A stretch of DNA of 64,000 nucleotides from UBA4782 sp034430215 (GCA_034430215.1 DAOUFE010000019.1:496001-560000); one strand, 5' to 3'; counted from the stretch's first letter, positions 15,045 to 24,562 are shown. Notes: generated by a model not told the origin, from the sequence alone. Numbers and translations: made by a program.

Positions 15045-18000
15045 ATGGTTGACTTTCTTTTTAGAGGAAAACTCATTGATGTAGACAAAGATGTCGAAGA
15101 ATTGATTCAATTAGAGACTGAACGACAAGTACGAAAACTTATCCTGATCCCCAGTGAAAGTTCTGCTCCTGAATCTGTTCGAGAATGCCTGGGGTCAACT
15201 TTTCAAAATGTTTATGCTGAAGGGTACCCAGAAGAAGAAACTCATAGTTACACCGAAGCCGAAATTTTGGATTACCCAGCGCAATTGGCACATTATCGTC
15301 GTTATTCCGATCCCCGCTACTATAAAGGTGTTGAATACGCTGATATTATTGAAGAATTGGCTCGCCGTAGATGTGCAGAAGTATTTGCCGTACCAGGATT
15401 CAGCGCTGATCAATTATTTGTCAATGTGCAGCCACTTTCTGGTGCACCTGCCAATAACGCAGTATATACTGCTTTAATCAATCCCGGGGATACGATCCTG
15501 GGAATGAATTTACTCCATGGCGGACACCTTTCACATGGTTCCTCGGTCAATCGTTCGGGTAAACTTTATACTGTTGTTCACTATAACGTAAACCCTGAAA
15601 CTGAACAAATTGACTATGAAGCTTTAGCGAATAAAGCACGTGAATGCAAGCCAAAGATCATCATTGCAGGATATTCTTCCTACCCCTGGGTTCCTGATTG
15701 GAAAAAATTCCGGGCTATTGCCGATGAAGTTGGTGCCATCTTAATGGCGGATGTTTCGCATATTGCCGGCTTGATTGCAGGTGGCGCAATTCCCTCACCA
15801 GTAGGAATTGCCCAGGTGATCACCTTCACTACGCATAAAACCATGTGTGGTCCTCGAGGTGCGGTCATCCTCACACATGATGCTGCCATCGCTAAAAAGA
15901 TCGATAAAGGTGTATTCCCTGGAGAACAGGGCGGCCCGCATGTGCATGTATTTGCTGCGCTTGCTACTACATTTAAAATTGCAAAAACCGAGCAATTTAA
16001 AAAACTGCAACACCAGATCAAAGCGAATTGTGCAATTCTCACCAATCGGCTGGCTGAACGTGGGTTACGGATCTCTTATGGTGGAACTGATACACATTTA
16101 GGAAACATCGATTGTAAGACTATTGTTGGCAAAGACGGTACTCCCCTTTCTGGGGATATGGCTGCCCGCATCCTTGATCTGGCAGGCATTGTACTAAACC
16201 GCAATACTATTCCTTTTGATAAAACCGCCCTGTATGCAAGCGGCATTCGCTATGGCACTCCCTGGATGACACAGCGCGGTCTAGGTGAAAAGGAAATGGT
16301 CGAAGTTGCAGATATCATTGCAGATGTTTTATTAGCTGTAAAGCCGTACTCACAAGAAACTCATCAAGGACCGGTTCAGAGAGCCAAAGTTGATTTTGAA
16401 GTGCTGGAGAATGCCAAGCTTCGTGTTCGCAATCTTGCTGAAATGGCATATTCTGATCATACCATCAGTATTCATGGCTATCCACATTTCTTTGCAATTG
16501 ATGATACTTTTCCATCAAAGGATGGATGGAGTGTTCTCGAGTTGAAAGCTGATCACATCATCCACTTCTTAAATTATGCACTTGCAAGTGATGTTGAAGC
16601 ATTGAAACTAGGTGAAAGCCAACCTACCAGTCTTTACACACCAAAAGAATGGGTAGATGGTACATTGACATACGCCAAGCAAGGTTTGTTCCGCCTGACG
16701 ATTCCTGCCAATAAGGCAAGTCTTGTCGCAACTTGGTTGCGTGACCTTTCAGATGGCTTTGTTATTTTCGATGAAGATGAAACCCGCCGTTTGCCTGGTC
16801 CCATTCTGGTATTTGCTTCGGAAGAAGAACCTATCGTTCTTTCTGGCAAAGTGGAAAGTAATAAACCCTATTACATGGGTATCAACGCTGTCGCTGGTAC
16901 AGCATTCCCTCGCTTTGAATGGAAAGAACCTTCCGACACTCCTATAAAGGAAACAGCTTTGCATGAAACCCATCGCAATTTAGGTGCAAAAATGGTTCCA
17001 TTTGCCGGTTGGGATATGCCAGTATGGTATTCATCAGTAGTCGAAGAACACCTGGCAACACGTACCGCTGCAGGATTGTTTGACGTGTCTCACATGGGTG
17101 TTTATCAAGTCGAAGGGAAAGAAGCATCTATCTTCCTTGATAGTGTTTGTGGAAATGACATTGCAGCCCTGGCTGTCGGCGAATCTTGTTATACCCATTT
17201 CCTTGATCCAGATTCCAACGTGATCGATGACTTGTTGGTTTATCGCAGATCAGAAGAAAAGTATTTGGTTGTTGTCAATGCTTCTAATGACGATAAAGAT
17301 TGGGCATGGTTGAATAGCGTTTTGCATGGAGAAGTATTGGTAGATAAGAAATTCCCTGCTGCCAGAGCCTTTGGAAAGAATGTGATCCTAAGAAATTTGC
17401 GCAATCCAAAGGAAGGCAAAGATATGAAGGTAGACATTGCATTACAGGGCCCAAAATCTCGCGATATTCTTCTGGCATTGGGTTGTGATGCGCAAACAAA
17501 AAAGCGTGTGATGGCATTGAAACGCACTGAACTATGCGAAGCAGTGATTGGTGGCTTTGACCTGGTGGTTTCTCGCACTGGTTATACTGGTGAGAAAATG
17601 GCATTTGAATTATTTGTCCATCCCGAAAAATCAGTAGACTTCTGGAATGCATTGATGGCTGTTGGGACGCCTCTTGGTATGAAACCATGTGGTCTGGGTG
17701 CACGAGATTCTCTTCGCACTGAAGCAGGTCTTCCGTTATATGGTCACGAAATGGGTGGAGATCTCAACCTGGGTGTTGCAGAAGCCGGATTTGGTAGCTA
17801 TGTGAAAACTTATAAACCCTGGTTCATTGGTCGAGATGCTTTCATTGAAAGAGAAAAAAGACGAACAACATTAGTCATTCGCTTCCGGTTTACCGAAACT
17901 GGAGTCCGAATGGCGCATCATGGCGACCCAATATTGGACCAAAAAGGTCGAGTAATAGGCGTTGTCACAAGTTGCGCTATTGATAGCGAAGGTTATCTGA

Positions 18001-18170
18001 CAGGTCAGGCGTCTATTGAAAAGAAGTCCTCAGCAGAGGGTACACCGATATTCATTTATCAAGGATCACCAAAAGTGACCAGCAAAGCCCCTGCAGAATT
18101 GATTTTGGGAGATAAAGTTACACTTCCTACAAGCGCAGTAATAATTAGCCGGTTTCCTAAAGCAAAATGA
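15045..18170 (+). CDS. Fused serine hydroxymethyltransferase and aminomethyltransferase (SHMT-GcvT)
   Basis: A 1041-residue fusion for one-carbon metabolism. Residues 1 to about 450 are SHMT (serine to glycine and methylene-tetrahydrofolate): LIPSESSAPESVREC, HSYTEAE and the PLP lysine near 265 in FTTHKTMCGPRGAV. Residues from about 635 to 1035 are GcvT, the T-protein of glycine cleavage: NLGAKMVPFAGWDMPVWYSS, FDVSHMG, VIDDLLVYR and the C-terminal barrel. The linker of roughly 180 residues has the phrase FLNYALASDVEALKLGESQPT, which resembles a degenerate first GcvT domain. GcvP and GcvH are not nearby. AGGAGA precedes the ATG by six bases. Confidence 0.93.
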   Translation: MVDFLFRGKLIDVDKDVEELIQLETERQVRKLILIPSESSAPESVRECLGSTFQNVYAEGYPEEETHSYTEAEILDYPAQLAHYRRYSDPRYYKGVEYADIIEELARRRCAEVFAVPGFSADQLFVNVQPLSGAPANNAVYTALINPGDTILGMNLLHGGHLSHGSSVNRSGKLYTVVHYNVNPETEQIDYEALANKARECKPKIIIAGYSSYPWVPDWKKFRAIADEVGAILMADVSHIAGLIAGGAIPSPVGIAQVITFTTHKTMCGPRGAVILTHDAAIAKKIDKGVFPGEQGGPHVHVFAALATTFKIAKTEQFKKLQHQIKANCAILTNRLAERGLRISYGGTDTHLGNIDCKTIVGKDGTPLSGDMAARILDLAGIVLNRNTIPFDKTALYASGIRYGTPWMTQRGLGEKEMVEVADIIADVLLAVKPYSQETHQGPVQRAKVDFEVLENAKLRVRNLAEMAYSDHTISIHGYPHFFAIDDTFPSKDGWSVLELKADHIIHFLNYALASDVEALKLGESQPTSLYTPKEWVDGTLTYAKQGLFRLTIPANKASLVATWLRDLSDGFVIFDEDETRRLPGPILVFASEEEPIVLSGKVESNKPYYMGINAVAGTAFPRFEWKEPSDTPIKETALHETHRNLGAKMVPFAGWDMPVWYSSVVEEHLATRTAAGLFDVSHMGVYQVEGKEASIFLDSVCGNDIAALAVGESCYTHFLDPDSNVIDDLLVYRRSEEKYLVVVNASNDDKDWAWLNSVLHGEVLVDKKFPAARAFGKNVILRNLRNPKEGKDMKVDIALQGPKSRDILLALGCDAQTKKRVMALKRTELCEAVIGGFDLVVSRTGYTGEKMAFELFVHPEKSVDFWNALMAVGTPLGMKPCGLGARDSLRTEAGLPLYGHEMGGDLNLGVAEAGFGSYVKTYKPWFIGRDAFIEREKRRTTLVIRFRFTETGVRMAHHGDPILDQKGRVIGVVTSCAIDSEGYLTGQASIEKKSSAEGTPIFIYQGSPKVTSKAPAELILGDKVTLPTSAVIISRFPKAK

Positions 18171-18184
18171 TGTACCAAAAGTTA

Positions 18185-18210
18185 ATGCGGGAGGATAGTA
18201 TCTCCCGCAT
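18185..18210 (+). terminator. Hairpin after the SHMT-GcvT gene
   Basis: ATGCGGGAG and CTCCCGCAT form a perfect nine-pair stem with an eight-base loop, followed by the moderately T-rich AGATTTTG. It is a likely weak terminator 15 bases after the stop. Confidence 0.6.
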
Positions 18211-18249
18211 AGATTTTGAAACACAAATTTCACTTGAAAAGGAGAAAGA

Positions 18250-19467
18250 ATGCAAACCCCCTGGGATCATCGGTACGCTCAAAGAACTCAAAGAATGAAA
18301 AGTTCCGCTATTAGGGAACTCCTGAAAGTTTCAGAACGAAAAGAAGTGATCTCATTTGCTGGCGGAATGCCAGCTCCCGAGTTGTTTCCTGCAGATGAAA
18401 TCTTGGAAGCTTGTAGAAAAGTTTTGAAAGAAAATAGTGATTCAGCCCTGCAATATGGAGCATCTGAAGGCTATATGCCATTACGTGAGATGATCGCCCG
18501 GCATACAGCCAGGTATGGAATTCAAGTATCCGCTGATAATATCATGATCACATCAGGCTCTCAGCAGGCGTTGGATTTGCTAGGAAAAGTATTTATCAAC
18601 AGAGGTGATCGCCTTCTTGTTGAAACACCGACGTATTTAGGGGCACTACAAGCATGGAATGCTTATGGTGCAGAATATATTACGGTCCCTTCTGATGAGG
18701 ATGGTATACAGACTGACAATTTGTATGAAGCTATGCGATATGGCCCCAAATTTATGTATATCCTTCCTAATTTCCAAAATCCAACAGGAACAACCATTCC
18801 TCTTTCACGCCGACTTAAACTAATTGAAATTGCCGATCATTTCGGTGTTCCCATCATTGAAGATGATCCTTATGGACAACTTAGATTTGAGGGTGAAAAT
18901 CTTCCCTCCGTTGTTACCCTTGATAGCAAAATGCAGGCACAAAATGGCGGATACACCGGAAATGTGATTTATCTAAGCACTTTTTCAAAAATTTTGGCAC
19001 CTGGTTTGCGACTTGCATGGGTAATTGCTCCTAAAGAAGTAATTTCGAAATTGGTCCTTGCAAAACAAGGCGCTGATTTGCATACAGCTACCTTCAATCA
19101 AGTCGTAGCTTACGAAGTGAGCCGACATGGTTTTATTGACGAGCATGTAAAAAACATTGTAAAAGTGTATCGCGAACGCAGGGATGTTATGCTTGAATCT
19201 TTGGAAGAAAATATGCCCGATGGTGTTCAATGGACCCATCCTAAGGGCGGCCTGTTCCTCTGGGTTACATTACCCGAGACAATGTCTACAACAGAAATGT
19301 TCCCTAAAGCGTTAGAAGAAAATGTTGCATTTGTACCCGGTGAATCATTTTTTGCTAATGGCGGGGGTCAAAACACAATGAGGCTCAACTTCTCGATGAT
19401 GCCACCCGATAGGATCAACGAAGGGATTGTTAGACTGAGCCATGTAATAAAACGCTTTAGTAAATAG
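18250..19467 (+). CDS. PLP-dependent aminotransferase, class I/II
   Basis: A 405-residue fold-type I aminotransferase of the LysN/2-aminoadipate and MocR-like group. It has EVISFAGGMPAPELFP near the start, SGSQQALDLLGKVF, the NFQNPTGTT substrate/PLP stretch, EDDPYGQLRF, and the PLP lysine near 246 in LSTFSKILAPGLRLAWV. KGGLFLWVTLP and the C-terminal arginine (MRLNFSM) complete it. The exact amino acid substrate cannot be told. AGGAG precedes the ATG. It is followed by a bidirectional terminator. Confidence 0.9.
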   Translation: MQTPWDHRYAQRTQRMKSSAIRELLKVSERKEVISFAGGMPAPELFPADEILEACRKVLKENSDSALQYGASEGYMPLREMIARHTARYGIQVSADNIMITSGSQQALDLLGKVFINRGDRLLVETPTYLGALQAWNAYGAEYITVPSDEDGIQTDNLYEAMRYGPKFMYILPNFQNPTGTTIPLSRRLKLIEIADHFGVPIIEDDPYGQLRFEGENLPSVVTLDSKMQAQNGGYTGNVIYLSTFSKILAPGLRLAWVIAPKEVISKLVLAKQGADLHTATFNQVVAYEVSRHGFIDEHVKNIVKVYRERRDVMLESLEENMPDGVQWTHPKGGLFLWVTLPETMSTTEMFPKALEENVAFVPGESFFANGGGQNTMRLNFSMMPPDRINEGIVRLSHVIKRFSK

Positions 19468-19475
19468 TGTGGATA

Positions 19476-19517
19476 TTAATAAAAAGGTTGGCGTTTTTCT
19501 GCCAACCTTTTTATTAA
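19476..19517. terminator. Bidirectional terminator between the aminotransferase and uridine-kinase genes
   Basis: A perfect 17-pair stem, TTAATAAAAAGGTTGGC with its complement, closes an eight-base loop. A runs on one side and T runs on the other make it act in both directions, and it lies between convergent genes. Confidence 0.93.
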
Positions 19518-19521
19518 TAAA

Positions 19522-21225
19522 TTACCACAATTTAAAATCTTGCAAAATTGACTTTCCTAGAAATTCCCGCAATATCGAATTATCGGGGATTAACTCAATA
19601 TCCAGAGGTAAAAACCAATCAAGAAAAGCAAGCAACCTTTTTGCCTCTATATATTCGGGCGTTCCAAAAGGTACCTGTCGTAATAAAGGTTCAGCGAAAG
19701 GTTTGAGTGCAGATAGATCATATGCCAAAGCTGAATTAAATATTTCATCCGCATTATCTTGATAGGGGAAAATATGTCGCATCTCACCTAACCGTACAGA
19801 ACTCCATTGCTGGAATGTTTGTTGCGCACTATACCCCCTTTCACGGGCATCGCGTACCGTCCTGCGTAACAAACGGGTATCCGTCGTCGCAATTCGGTTG
19901 TAACGGTCAAGATTCAGTTGTGTAAGGCATGAAACGTAAATTCTATACGCCAATTCCATTGGGAACTTGGGTAACAAAGCGGGATTTAATCCATGAATCC
20001 CCTCTATGATGATCATTTGATCTTTCTTTAGCTGAACAACATCACCTGGCTCATTTTTTCCGGCTCGAAAATTGTAACGCCGTAGCTCAACTTCTTCGTT
20101 ATTTATCAAACGCTTCAGATGATCGGTTAATAAAGGAATGTTCAATGCATCCAATGCTTCAAAATCATACTGCCCGTTTTCATCGCGAGGCGTCTCTTCG
20201 CGATCGACAAAATAATTATCCATCTCAAATGGAAACGGTGAAATACCTTGAGCAAGCAATTGAACACTCAAACGTTTCGAGAATGTCGTCTTACCAGAAG
20301 ATGATGGGCCAGAGATCAATACTACCTGAGGTCTGGGATTACGATTTAATATCTGATGCGCAATATCAGAGATCCTTTGTTCATGTAGCGCTTCAGAAAC
20401 TAGAACAACTTCCCTTATTTTGCCATTTGCGATGGAATCATTCAACGCACCTACGTTTTCTATTCCCAATCGAGAAAGCCAATTTCCATATTGCCGAAAA
20501 GTAGACAACAATCGATGCGAATACGTGATCGGTTGCAGTTCTGTTGGTCGATGCCTGCGGGTAAAGTGAAGGATGAACCCTCCTTCAACAGGGATCAACT
20601 CAAACCAGCGTAAGTACCCTGTCGAAGGTACCATGTACCCGTGGAAATAGTCGAAATGATCATCCAGCGCATACAAAATGAGATAATCCTTCGTTCGATA
20701 TTTCAACAGACCGGTTTTATCCGTTTGACCTTTTTTAGCAAAATATTCAATCGCTTCCTGAAGAGGAACTTTCTTTCGTATAAATTTTTTATCTGCTTTT
20801 ACGATCTCACGCATATGAGATTCTAATTTCTGGATTTCTTCTGGTGTCAGGGGTTCATGATTCTCTACTTCACAGAAAAATCCACCAGAAGACACAGCGT
20901 GGTCAACAGATAGGTAATGGTCAGGAAAGAGATCTTCAAATGCAGCTTCAAGAATGAATGTCAAAGAACGTCGATAAATGCGAGCGCCATCATCATCGAC
21001 CATTGTCAATGGCTGCACATGAGATTCGATTTCAATGGGAAAAGTCAACTCTCGCAATTCACCATTAACAACCGCCCCCATTAGTGGCTTTTTTTCCCAT
21101 TCCGGTAATGCTTTGAGAAAAGTCTCTACAGTTGTACCTCTTGGTCCGGAAAAAACCCTGCCATCAGGTAATTGAATTTCAACAAGAGGATTGGGCTTTA
21201 CTTCATGGATCAAACCGTTGTTCAT
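19522..21225 (-). CDS. Nucleoside kinase with threonyl-tRNA-synthetase-like N-terminus
   Basis: A 567-residue protein. Residues about 15-90 look like a TGS domain. Residues about 100-200 match the ThrRS second additional (editing-like) domain (HEPLTPEEIQKLESHMREIVKADKKFIRK). A uridine kinase/phosphoribulokinase domain begins at about 295, with P-loop GPSSSGKTT near 305, FEMDNYFVDREETPRD, and IIIEGIHGLNP. Such fusions are known and usually annotated as nucleoside or uridine kinase. The role of the ThrRS-like part is unclear. A TAAAAT box lies nine bases from the ATG, so it is probably leaderless. It is convergent with the aminotransferase gene. Confidence 0.88.
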   Translation of the reverse strand: MNNGLIHEVKPNPLVEIQLPDGRVFSGPRGTTVETFLKALPEWEKKPLMGAVVNGELRELTFPIEIESHVQPLTMVDDDGARIYRRSLTFILEAAFEDLFPDHYLSVDHAVSSGGFFCEVENHEPLTPEEIQKLESHMREIVKADKKFIRKKVPLQEAIEYFAKKGQTDKTGLLKYRTKDYLILYALDDHFDYFHGYMVPSTGYLRWFELIPVEGGFILHFTRRHRPTELQPITYSHRLLSTFRQYGNWLSRLGIENVGALNDSIANGKIREVVLVSEALHEQRISDIAHQILNRNPRPQVVLISGPSSSGKTTFSKRLSVQLLAQGISPFPFEMDNYFVDREETPRDENGQYDFEALDALNIPLLTDHLKRLINNEEVELRRYNFRAGKNEPGDVVQLKKDQMIIIEGIHGLNPALLPKFPMELAYRIYVSCLTQLNLDRYNRIATTDTRLLRRTVRDARERGYSAQQTFQQWSSVRLGEMRHIFPYQDNADEIFNSALAYDLSALKPFAEPLLRQVPFGTPEYIEAKRLLAFLDWFLPLDIELIPDNSILREFLGKSILQDFKLW

Positions 21226-21234
21226 AATTAACCA

Positions 21235-21240
21235 ATTTTA
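21235..21240 (-). promoter_or_regulatory. Probable -10 box of the nucleoside kinase gene, leaderless
   Basis: TAAAAT on the minus strand lies nine bases before the ATG at 21225, with no Shine-Dalgarno sequence between. Confidence 0.45.
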
Positions 21241-21324
21241 AAGTGAATTTTGATATTCATTCTATCACGATTGCATATGACGATTTAAATATTGAAATAA
21301 CAATTAAGAAAAGAATTGCCAATG

Positions 21325-21330
21325 TATAAT
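21325..21330 (+). promoter_or_regulatory. -10 box of lipM, leaderless
   Basis: TGTATAAT is followed by seven bases and the ATG at 21338, with no Shine-Dalgarno sequence and no obvious -35 box. Confidence 0.6.
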
Positions 21331-21337
21331 AATTAAA

Positions 21338-22159
21338 ATGCACGAAATGATTTTTCGTCTGATCCTTTCACCAGAAAAACCAGGTGCCTGGAATATGGCT
21401 ATTGATGAAGCAATTATGGATCAGGTTAAAGCACACAATTCTCCACCCACTATCCGATTATATCGGTGGTTCCCACCCTGTCTTTCTCTCGGTCAATCAC
21501 AGCCTATTTCTGATGTGAATATTGAAAAGTTGAACCAACTGGAATGGGATATCGTCAGACGTCCGACGGGAGGAAGAGCTATTCTACATACTGACGAGCT
21601 GACCTATGCTGTGATCGCACCAACCAGTAATCCACTGGTAACAGGAACCCTTTTGGAAAGTTATCAAAGAATATCAGACGCCCTGGTTTTTGCCATGCAC
21701 ATTATGGGTGTTCCTGCACATGCATCACAAAATAATCCACCAGTTCAGATAAATGACCTGTCAAAACCCGTTTGTTTTGAAGTACCATCATCATACGAAA
21801 TTATTTGTAATAATAAGAAACTGATTGGAAGTGCGCAATTACGTCGTGATGAATTGGTTTTGCAACATGGCGCAATTCCGTTATTTGGTGATATCACCCG
21901 AATTGCATTGGTACTTTCTTCGACAACGCCAGAAAAGGAAATTACAATACGCACTCGCATTTCAAACCATGCCACAACCCTTGAAGAAATTCTTTCCAAA
22001 CGTGTTTCATGGGATACATGTGCATCAGCAATCCAAGAGGGTTTTTCTATGATCGGTGTGCGATTCGAACTGAATGAATTGACAAAAGAAGAAGAAAGAC
22101 TTGCCGCGTCACTGGTTACAGAAAAATATACAAATGACAAGTGGACTTTCCGAATATGA
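21338..22159 (+). CDS. lipM: Octanoyltransferase LipM / lipoate-protein ligase family
   Basis: A 273-residue biotin/lipoate ligase-fold protein that moves octanoyl or lipoyl groups to carrier domains such as GcvH and E2 subunits. The substrate loop is VRRPTGGRAILHTDELTYAV, and the conserved lysine is in NKKLIGSAQLR. A cysteine at 146 (KPVCFEVPSSYE) matches the thioester-forming cysteine of LipM and is absent from LplA-type ligases, which favours octanoyltransferase. The gene starts leaderless and overlaps the next gene by ATGA. A need for lipoyl-GcvH fits the GcvT module at 15 kb. Confidence 0.85.
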   Translation: MHEMIFRLILSPEKPGAWNMAIDEAIMDQVKAHNSPPTIRLYRWFPPCLSLGQSQPISDVNIEKLNQLEWDIVRRPTGGRAILHTDELTYAVIAPTSNPLVTGTLLESYQRISDALVFAMHIMGVPAHASQNNPPVQINDLSKPVCFEVPSSYEIICNNKKLIGSAQLRRDELVLQHGAIPLFGDITRIALVLSSTTPEKEITIRTRISNHATTLEEILSKRVSWDTCASAIQEGFSMIGVRFELNELTKEEERLAASLVTEKYTNDKWTFRI

Positions 22160-23202
22160 AAAACGCGCTTGAATCCATTCGCAATTTTCTCCCAATTTTT
22201 TTTATTGTCATTATTAGTCTCTCTTGTCAATTATCAAATTTAATAAAAAAGGAACCCGCTCAAACGCCTATACCTCAAACTCAAACGGCTACAATAAAAC
22301 CTACATTTACCCCTTTTCCGCTTGGTTCAAAGGATAATCCCTATATCATAGCATCCATAACCTCTGCAGATGATGGTGGAGAAACAGAATTAGCTTTAAG
22401 AGAAATCGCTACTTATCTTTCCGATCAAAGTGGGCAGGTTTTTATTGAAAAAATCTATTCAGACTATCAATCCCTCTTGTTTGACTTGCAAAAGAAAAAG
22501 ATCCATTTTGCCTGGCTCCCTCCAATACCGTATATTGTTGCAAATCGAAACAATTCCGCTGTACCAGTTGTTTTGATTAATTCCTATGGAATATATTTTT
22601 ATGGAGTTCAATTTTTTGCAGATAGAGATAGTGGCTTTGAAATTTATTATGACGAAAATTCAGGTGAAAGCACAGCCTCTGCAGCAGATGCTTTAACTCA
22701 ATTTGCTGACCTAACACCCTGTTGGGTCGATCCTGATTCTCTTTCAGGATATCTTGTGCCCATTGGATTGTTCAACGATCAAGGAATTGATCTGGCAAAA
22801 GGAGTTTTTACTCATAGTGCATCAGCAGTAATTCGCTCTCTATATATCAAAGGGATATGTGATTTTGGTGTTACCTATGCTCACACGGGAGACCCGCGAA
22901 CCGCATCCTCCCTTTCTGACCTGCCAGATGTTCATGAAAGAATTGTTATCATCTGGAAAAGTGATCCCATCATTCCGATGATGAACCTTTCTGCTTTCCC
23001 CGATCTGGATTCGCGACTGGTCCAACAGGTAGCAGAAATACTTACAGATTATTCTCATAAACAGGAAGGAAAAGATATCCTTAGCCAGGCAACAAATACT
23101 TCTGTTGAAGCTGTGAAACCGATCAATGACGCATCCTACGAACCCCTTCGTCATTATTTAGGCGCTGCAGGTGTGGATATTCAGCCCTTGATAGATAAAT
23201 AA
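22156..23202 (+). CDS. PhnD-like periplasmic substrate-binding lipoprotein
   Basis: A 348-residue secreted protein. The N-terminus has a hydrophobic stretch ending in a possible lipid-modified cysteine (FFIVIISLSC), followed by a proline/threonine-rich linker. The body resembles phosphate/phosphonate-type binding proteins: ALREIATYLSDQSG, FAWLPPIPYIVANR, WVDPDSLSGYLVPIGLF. No transporter permease or ATPase genes are next to it, so the ligand is unknown. The ATG at 22156 overlaps the lipM stop by four bases and is preferred to a GTG at 22141. Coupling to lipM is probably only transcriptional. Confidence 0.78.
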   Translation: MKNALESIRNFLPIFFIVIISLSCQLSNLIKKEPAQTPIPQTQTATIKPTFTPFPLGSKDNPYIIASITSADDGGETELALREIATYLSDQSGQVFIEKIYSDYQSLLFDLQKKKIHFAWLPPIPYIVANRNNSAVPVVLINSYGIYFYGVQFFADRDSGFEIYYDENSGESTASAADALTQFADLTPCWVDPDSLSGYLVPIGLFNDQGIDLAKGVFTHSASAVIRSLYIKGICDFGVTYAHTGDPRTASSLSDLPDVHERIVIIWKSDPIIPMMNLSAFPDLDSRLVQQVAEILTDYSHKQEGKDILSQATNTSVEAVKPINDASYEPLRHYLGAAGVDIQPLIDK

Positions 23203-23221
23203 TAATGCCACCATCACATGG

Positions 23222-23227
23222 TAGAAT
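23222..23227 (+). promoter_or_regulatory. Possible -10 box of the SanA-like gene, leaderless
   Basis: TAGAAT is followed by six bases and the ATG at 23234, inside the 31-base gap after the lipoprotein gene. Confidence 0.4.
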
Positions 23228-23233
23228 TTCAAG

Positions 23234-23881
23234 ATGGTTAAAAAACTTGGTAGAATTTTTATGATCATTGTATTCGTAATCCTCCTTGCAGCAACTCTTA
23301 TGATTGGATTTGCATTATTCGTCACGAATATTTCGGCTGTGGGGAAAATTGTGCATGCAAGCGAAGCACCAAATAAAAAGGTGGCCATCGTTTTCGGTGC
23401 TGGTTTGCAACATGATGGAAGACCAACGGCTGTTTTACAAGACAGAGTAGCAGCTGCTGCTGAATTATATTTTGCTGGAAAAGTCGAAAAACTTCTCATG
23501 AGTGGGGATAATCGTTTTGTCGATTACAACGAACCCGGAGCAATGCGTGCGTATGCCATTGAATTGGGAGTCCCTGAAGAAGCCATCGTCTTAGATTATG
23601 CTGGAAGGAGAACCTACGACACTTGTTATCGAGCAAAGGCAATCTTTGGAGTTTATGACGCTTTACTTGTCACCCAAAAATTTCATCTTCCCAGAACTTT
23701 ATTCATTTGCCGGTCATTAGGGATCGAATCTATTGGTGTGATTGCGGATAGGAGAGTGTACCGTTCTTATGCATTAAATTATTGGCGTTTACGTGAAATC
23801 CCTGCTCAAATAGTAGCATTATTTGATGTATGGATAAGGCATCCCCTTCCCGTTATGGGTCCTATTGAACCAATTGAATAA
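23234..23881 (+). CDS. SanA/YdcF-like DUF218 membrane protein
   Basis: A 215-residue protein with one N-terminal membrane segment (about 10-33, IFMIIVFVILLAATLMIGFALF). A DUF218 domain follows: VAIVFGAGLQHDGRPTAVLQDRV, LLMSGDN, EPGAMRAYAIELGVPEEAIVLDYAGRRTYDTCYRA and TQKFHLPRTLFICR. SanA-type proteins affect envelope permeability. The biochemical activity is not settled. The N-terminal span should place the domain outside the membrane. Confidence 0.88.
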   Translation: MVKKLGRIFMIIVFVILLAATLMIGFALFVTNISAVGKIVHASEAPNKKVAIVFGAGLQHDGRPTAVLQDRVAAAAELYFAGKVEKLLMSGDNRFVDYNEPGAMRAYAIELGVPEEAIVLDYAGRRTYDTCYRAKAIFGVYDALLVTQKFHLPRTLFICRSLGIESIGVIADRRVYRSYALNYWRLREIPAQIVALFDVWIRHPLPVMGPIEPIE

Positions 23882-23913
23882 CTAAATATCGTTGGCTTTT
23901 TAAAAATTTCTGG

Positions 23914-23952
23914 TTGACAGGCATTATTCTTGCACCCTACCTGGTATACCAG
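23914..23952 (+). promoter_or_regulatory. TTGACA box and perfect palindrome upstream of the HD hydrolase
   Basis: TTGACA at 23914-23919 is followed 21 bases later by CTGGTATACCAG (23941-23952), a perfect 12-base palindrome containing a TATA core. No good -10 lies at the usual 17-base distance. The palindrome may be an operator. The gene starts at 23987. Confidence 0.4.
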
Positions 23953-23986
23953 ATGAAAATATCCGGGCATTAAACATGGAGCAAAA

Positions 23987-24562
23987 ATGAAAAGAGATGA
24001 AGCATTATCACTGGTAAATCATTACGTAAAGAACCGAAATCTGGTAAATCACATGCTGGCGGTCGAGGCAGCCATGCGGCATTATGCACTGAAGCTTGGC
24101 GAGGATGAAGAAACCTGGGCGATTACCGGTTTACTTCATGATTTCGATTGGGAAATACATCCAACGCTCGAAGGACATCCAATAGCTGGCGAGCCCATTC
24201 TGAGAGAGAATAATGTCCCAGAAGAGATCATCCGGGCAGTACTCAGCCACGCAGATCATACAGGTATACCACGCCTGACACCCATGGAAAAAGCACTATA
24301 TGCTTGTGATGAAGTAACTGGATTGATTACAGCAGTCGCTCTGGTACGACCTTCTCGCTCATTGTATGATCTTACATCCTCTTCAGTGAAAAAAAAATGG
24401 AAAGACAAAGCATTTGCTGCAGGTGCAAATCGTGAGGAAATCGCTGCAGCAGCTCAGGAATTTGGCGTAGAACTATGGCAACACGTCGATGAAGTAATCC
24501 TGGCTATGCGTAAAATTGCCCCTGAATTAGGTCTGGAAGGAAATCTGTCACAACAAAGCTGA
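23987..24562 (+). CDS. HD-domain metal-dependent hydrolase
   Basis: A 191-residue HDIG-type protein. The metal-binding set is visible as NHMLAVEAAMRH (first His), LLHDFDWE (His-Asp), EGHPIAG and LSHADH. YACDEVTGLI supplies the last aspartate. Such stand-alone proteins are often annotated as HDIG hydrolases acting on nucleotides or phosphate esters. The substrate is unknown. GGAG lies eight bases before the ATG. Confidence 0.88.
   Translation: MKRDEALSLVNHYVKNRNLVNHMLAVEAAMRHYALKLGEDEETWAITGLLHDFDWEIHPTLEGHPIAGEPILRENNVPEEIIRAVLSHADHTGIPRLTPMEKALYACDEVTGLITAVALVRPSRSLYDLTSSSVKKKWKDKAFAAGANREEIAAAAQEFGVELWQHVDEVILAMRKIAPELGLEGNLSQQS

Noticed and set aside
19469..19762. 97-codon plus-strand frame after the aminotransferase
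   Set aside because: It covers the bidirectional terminator and the 3' end of the convergent nucleoside kinase gene.
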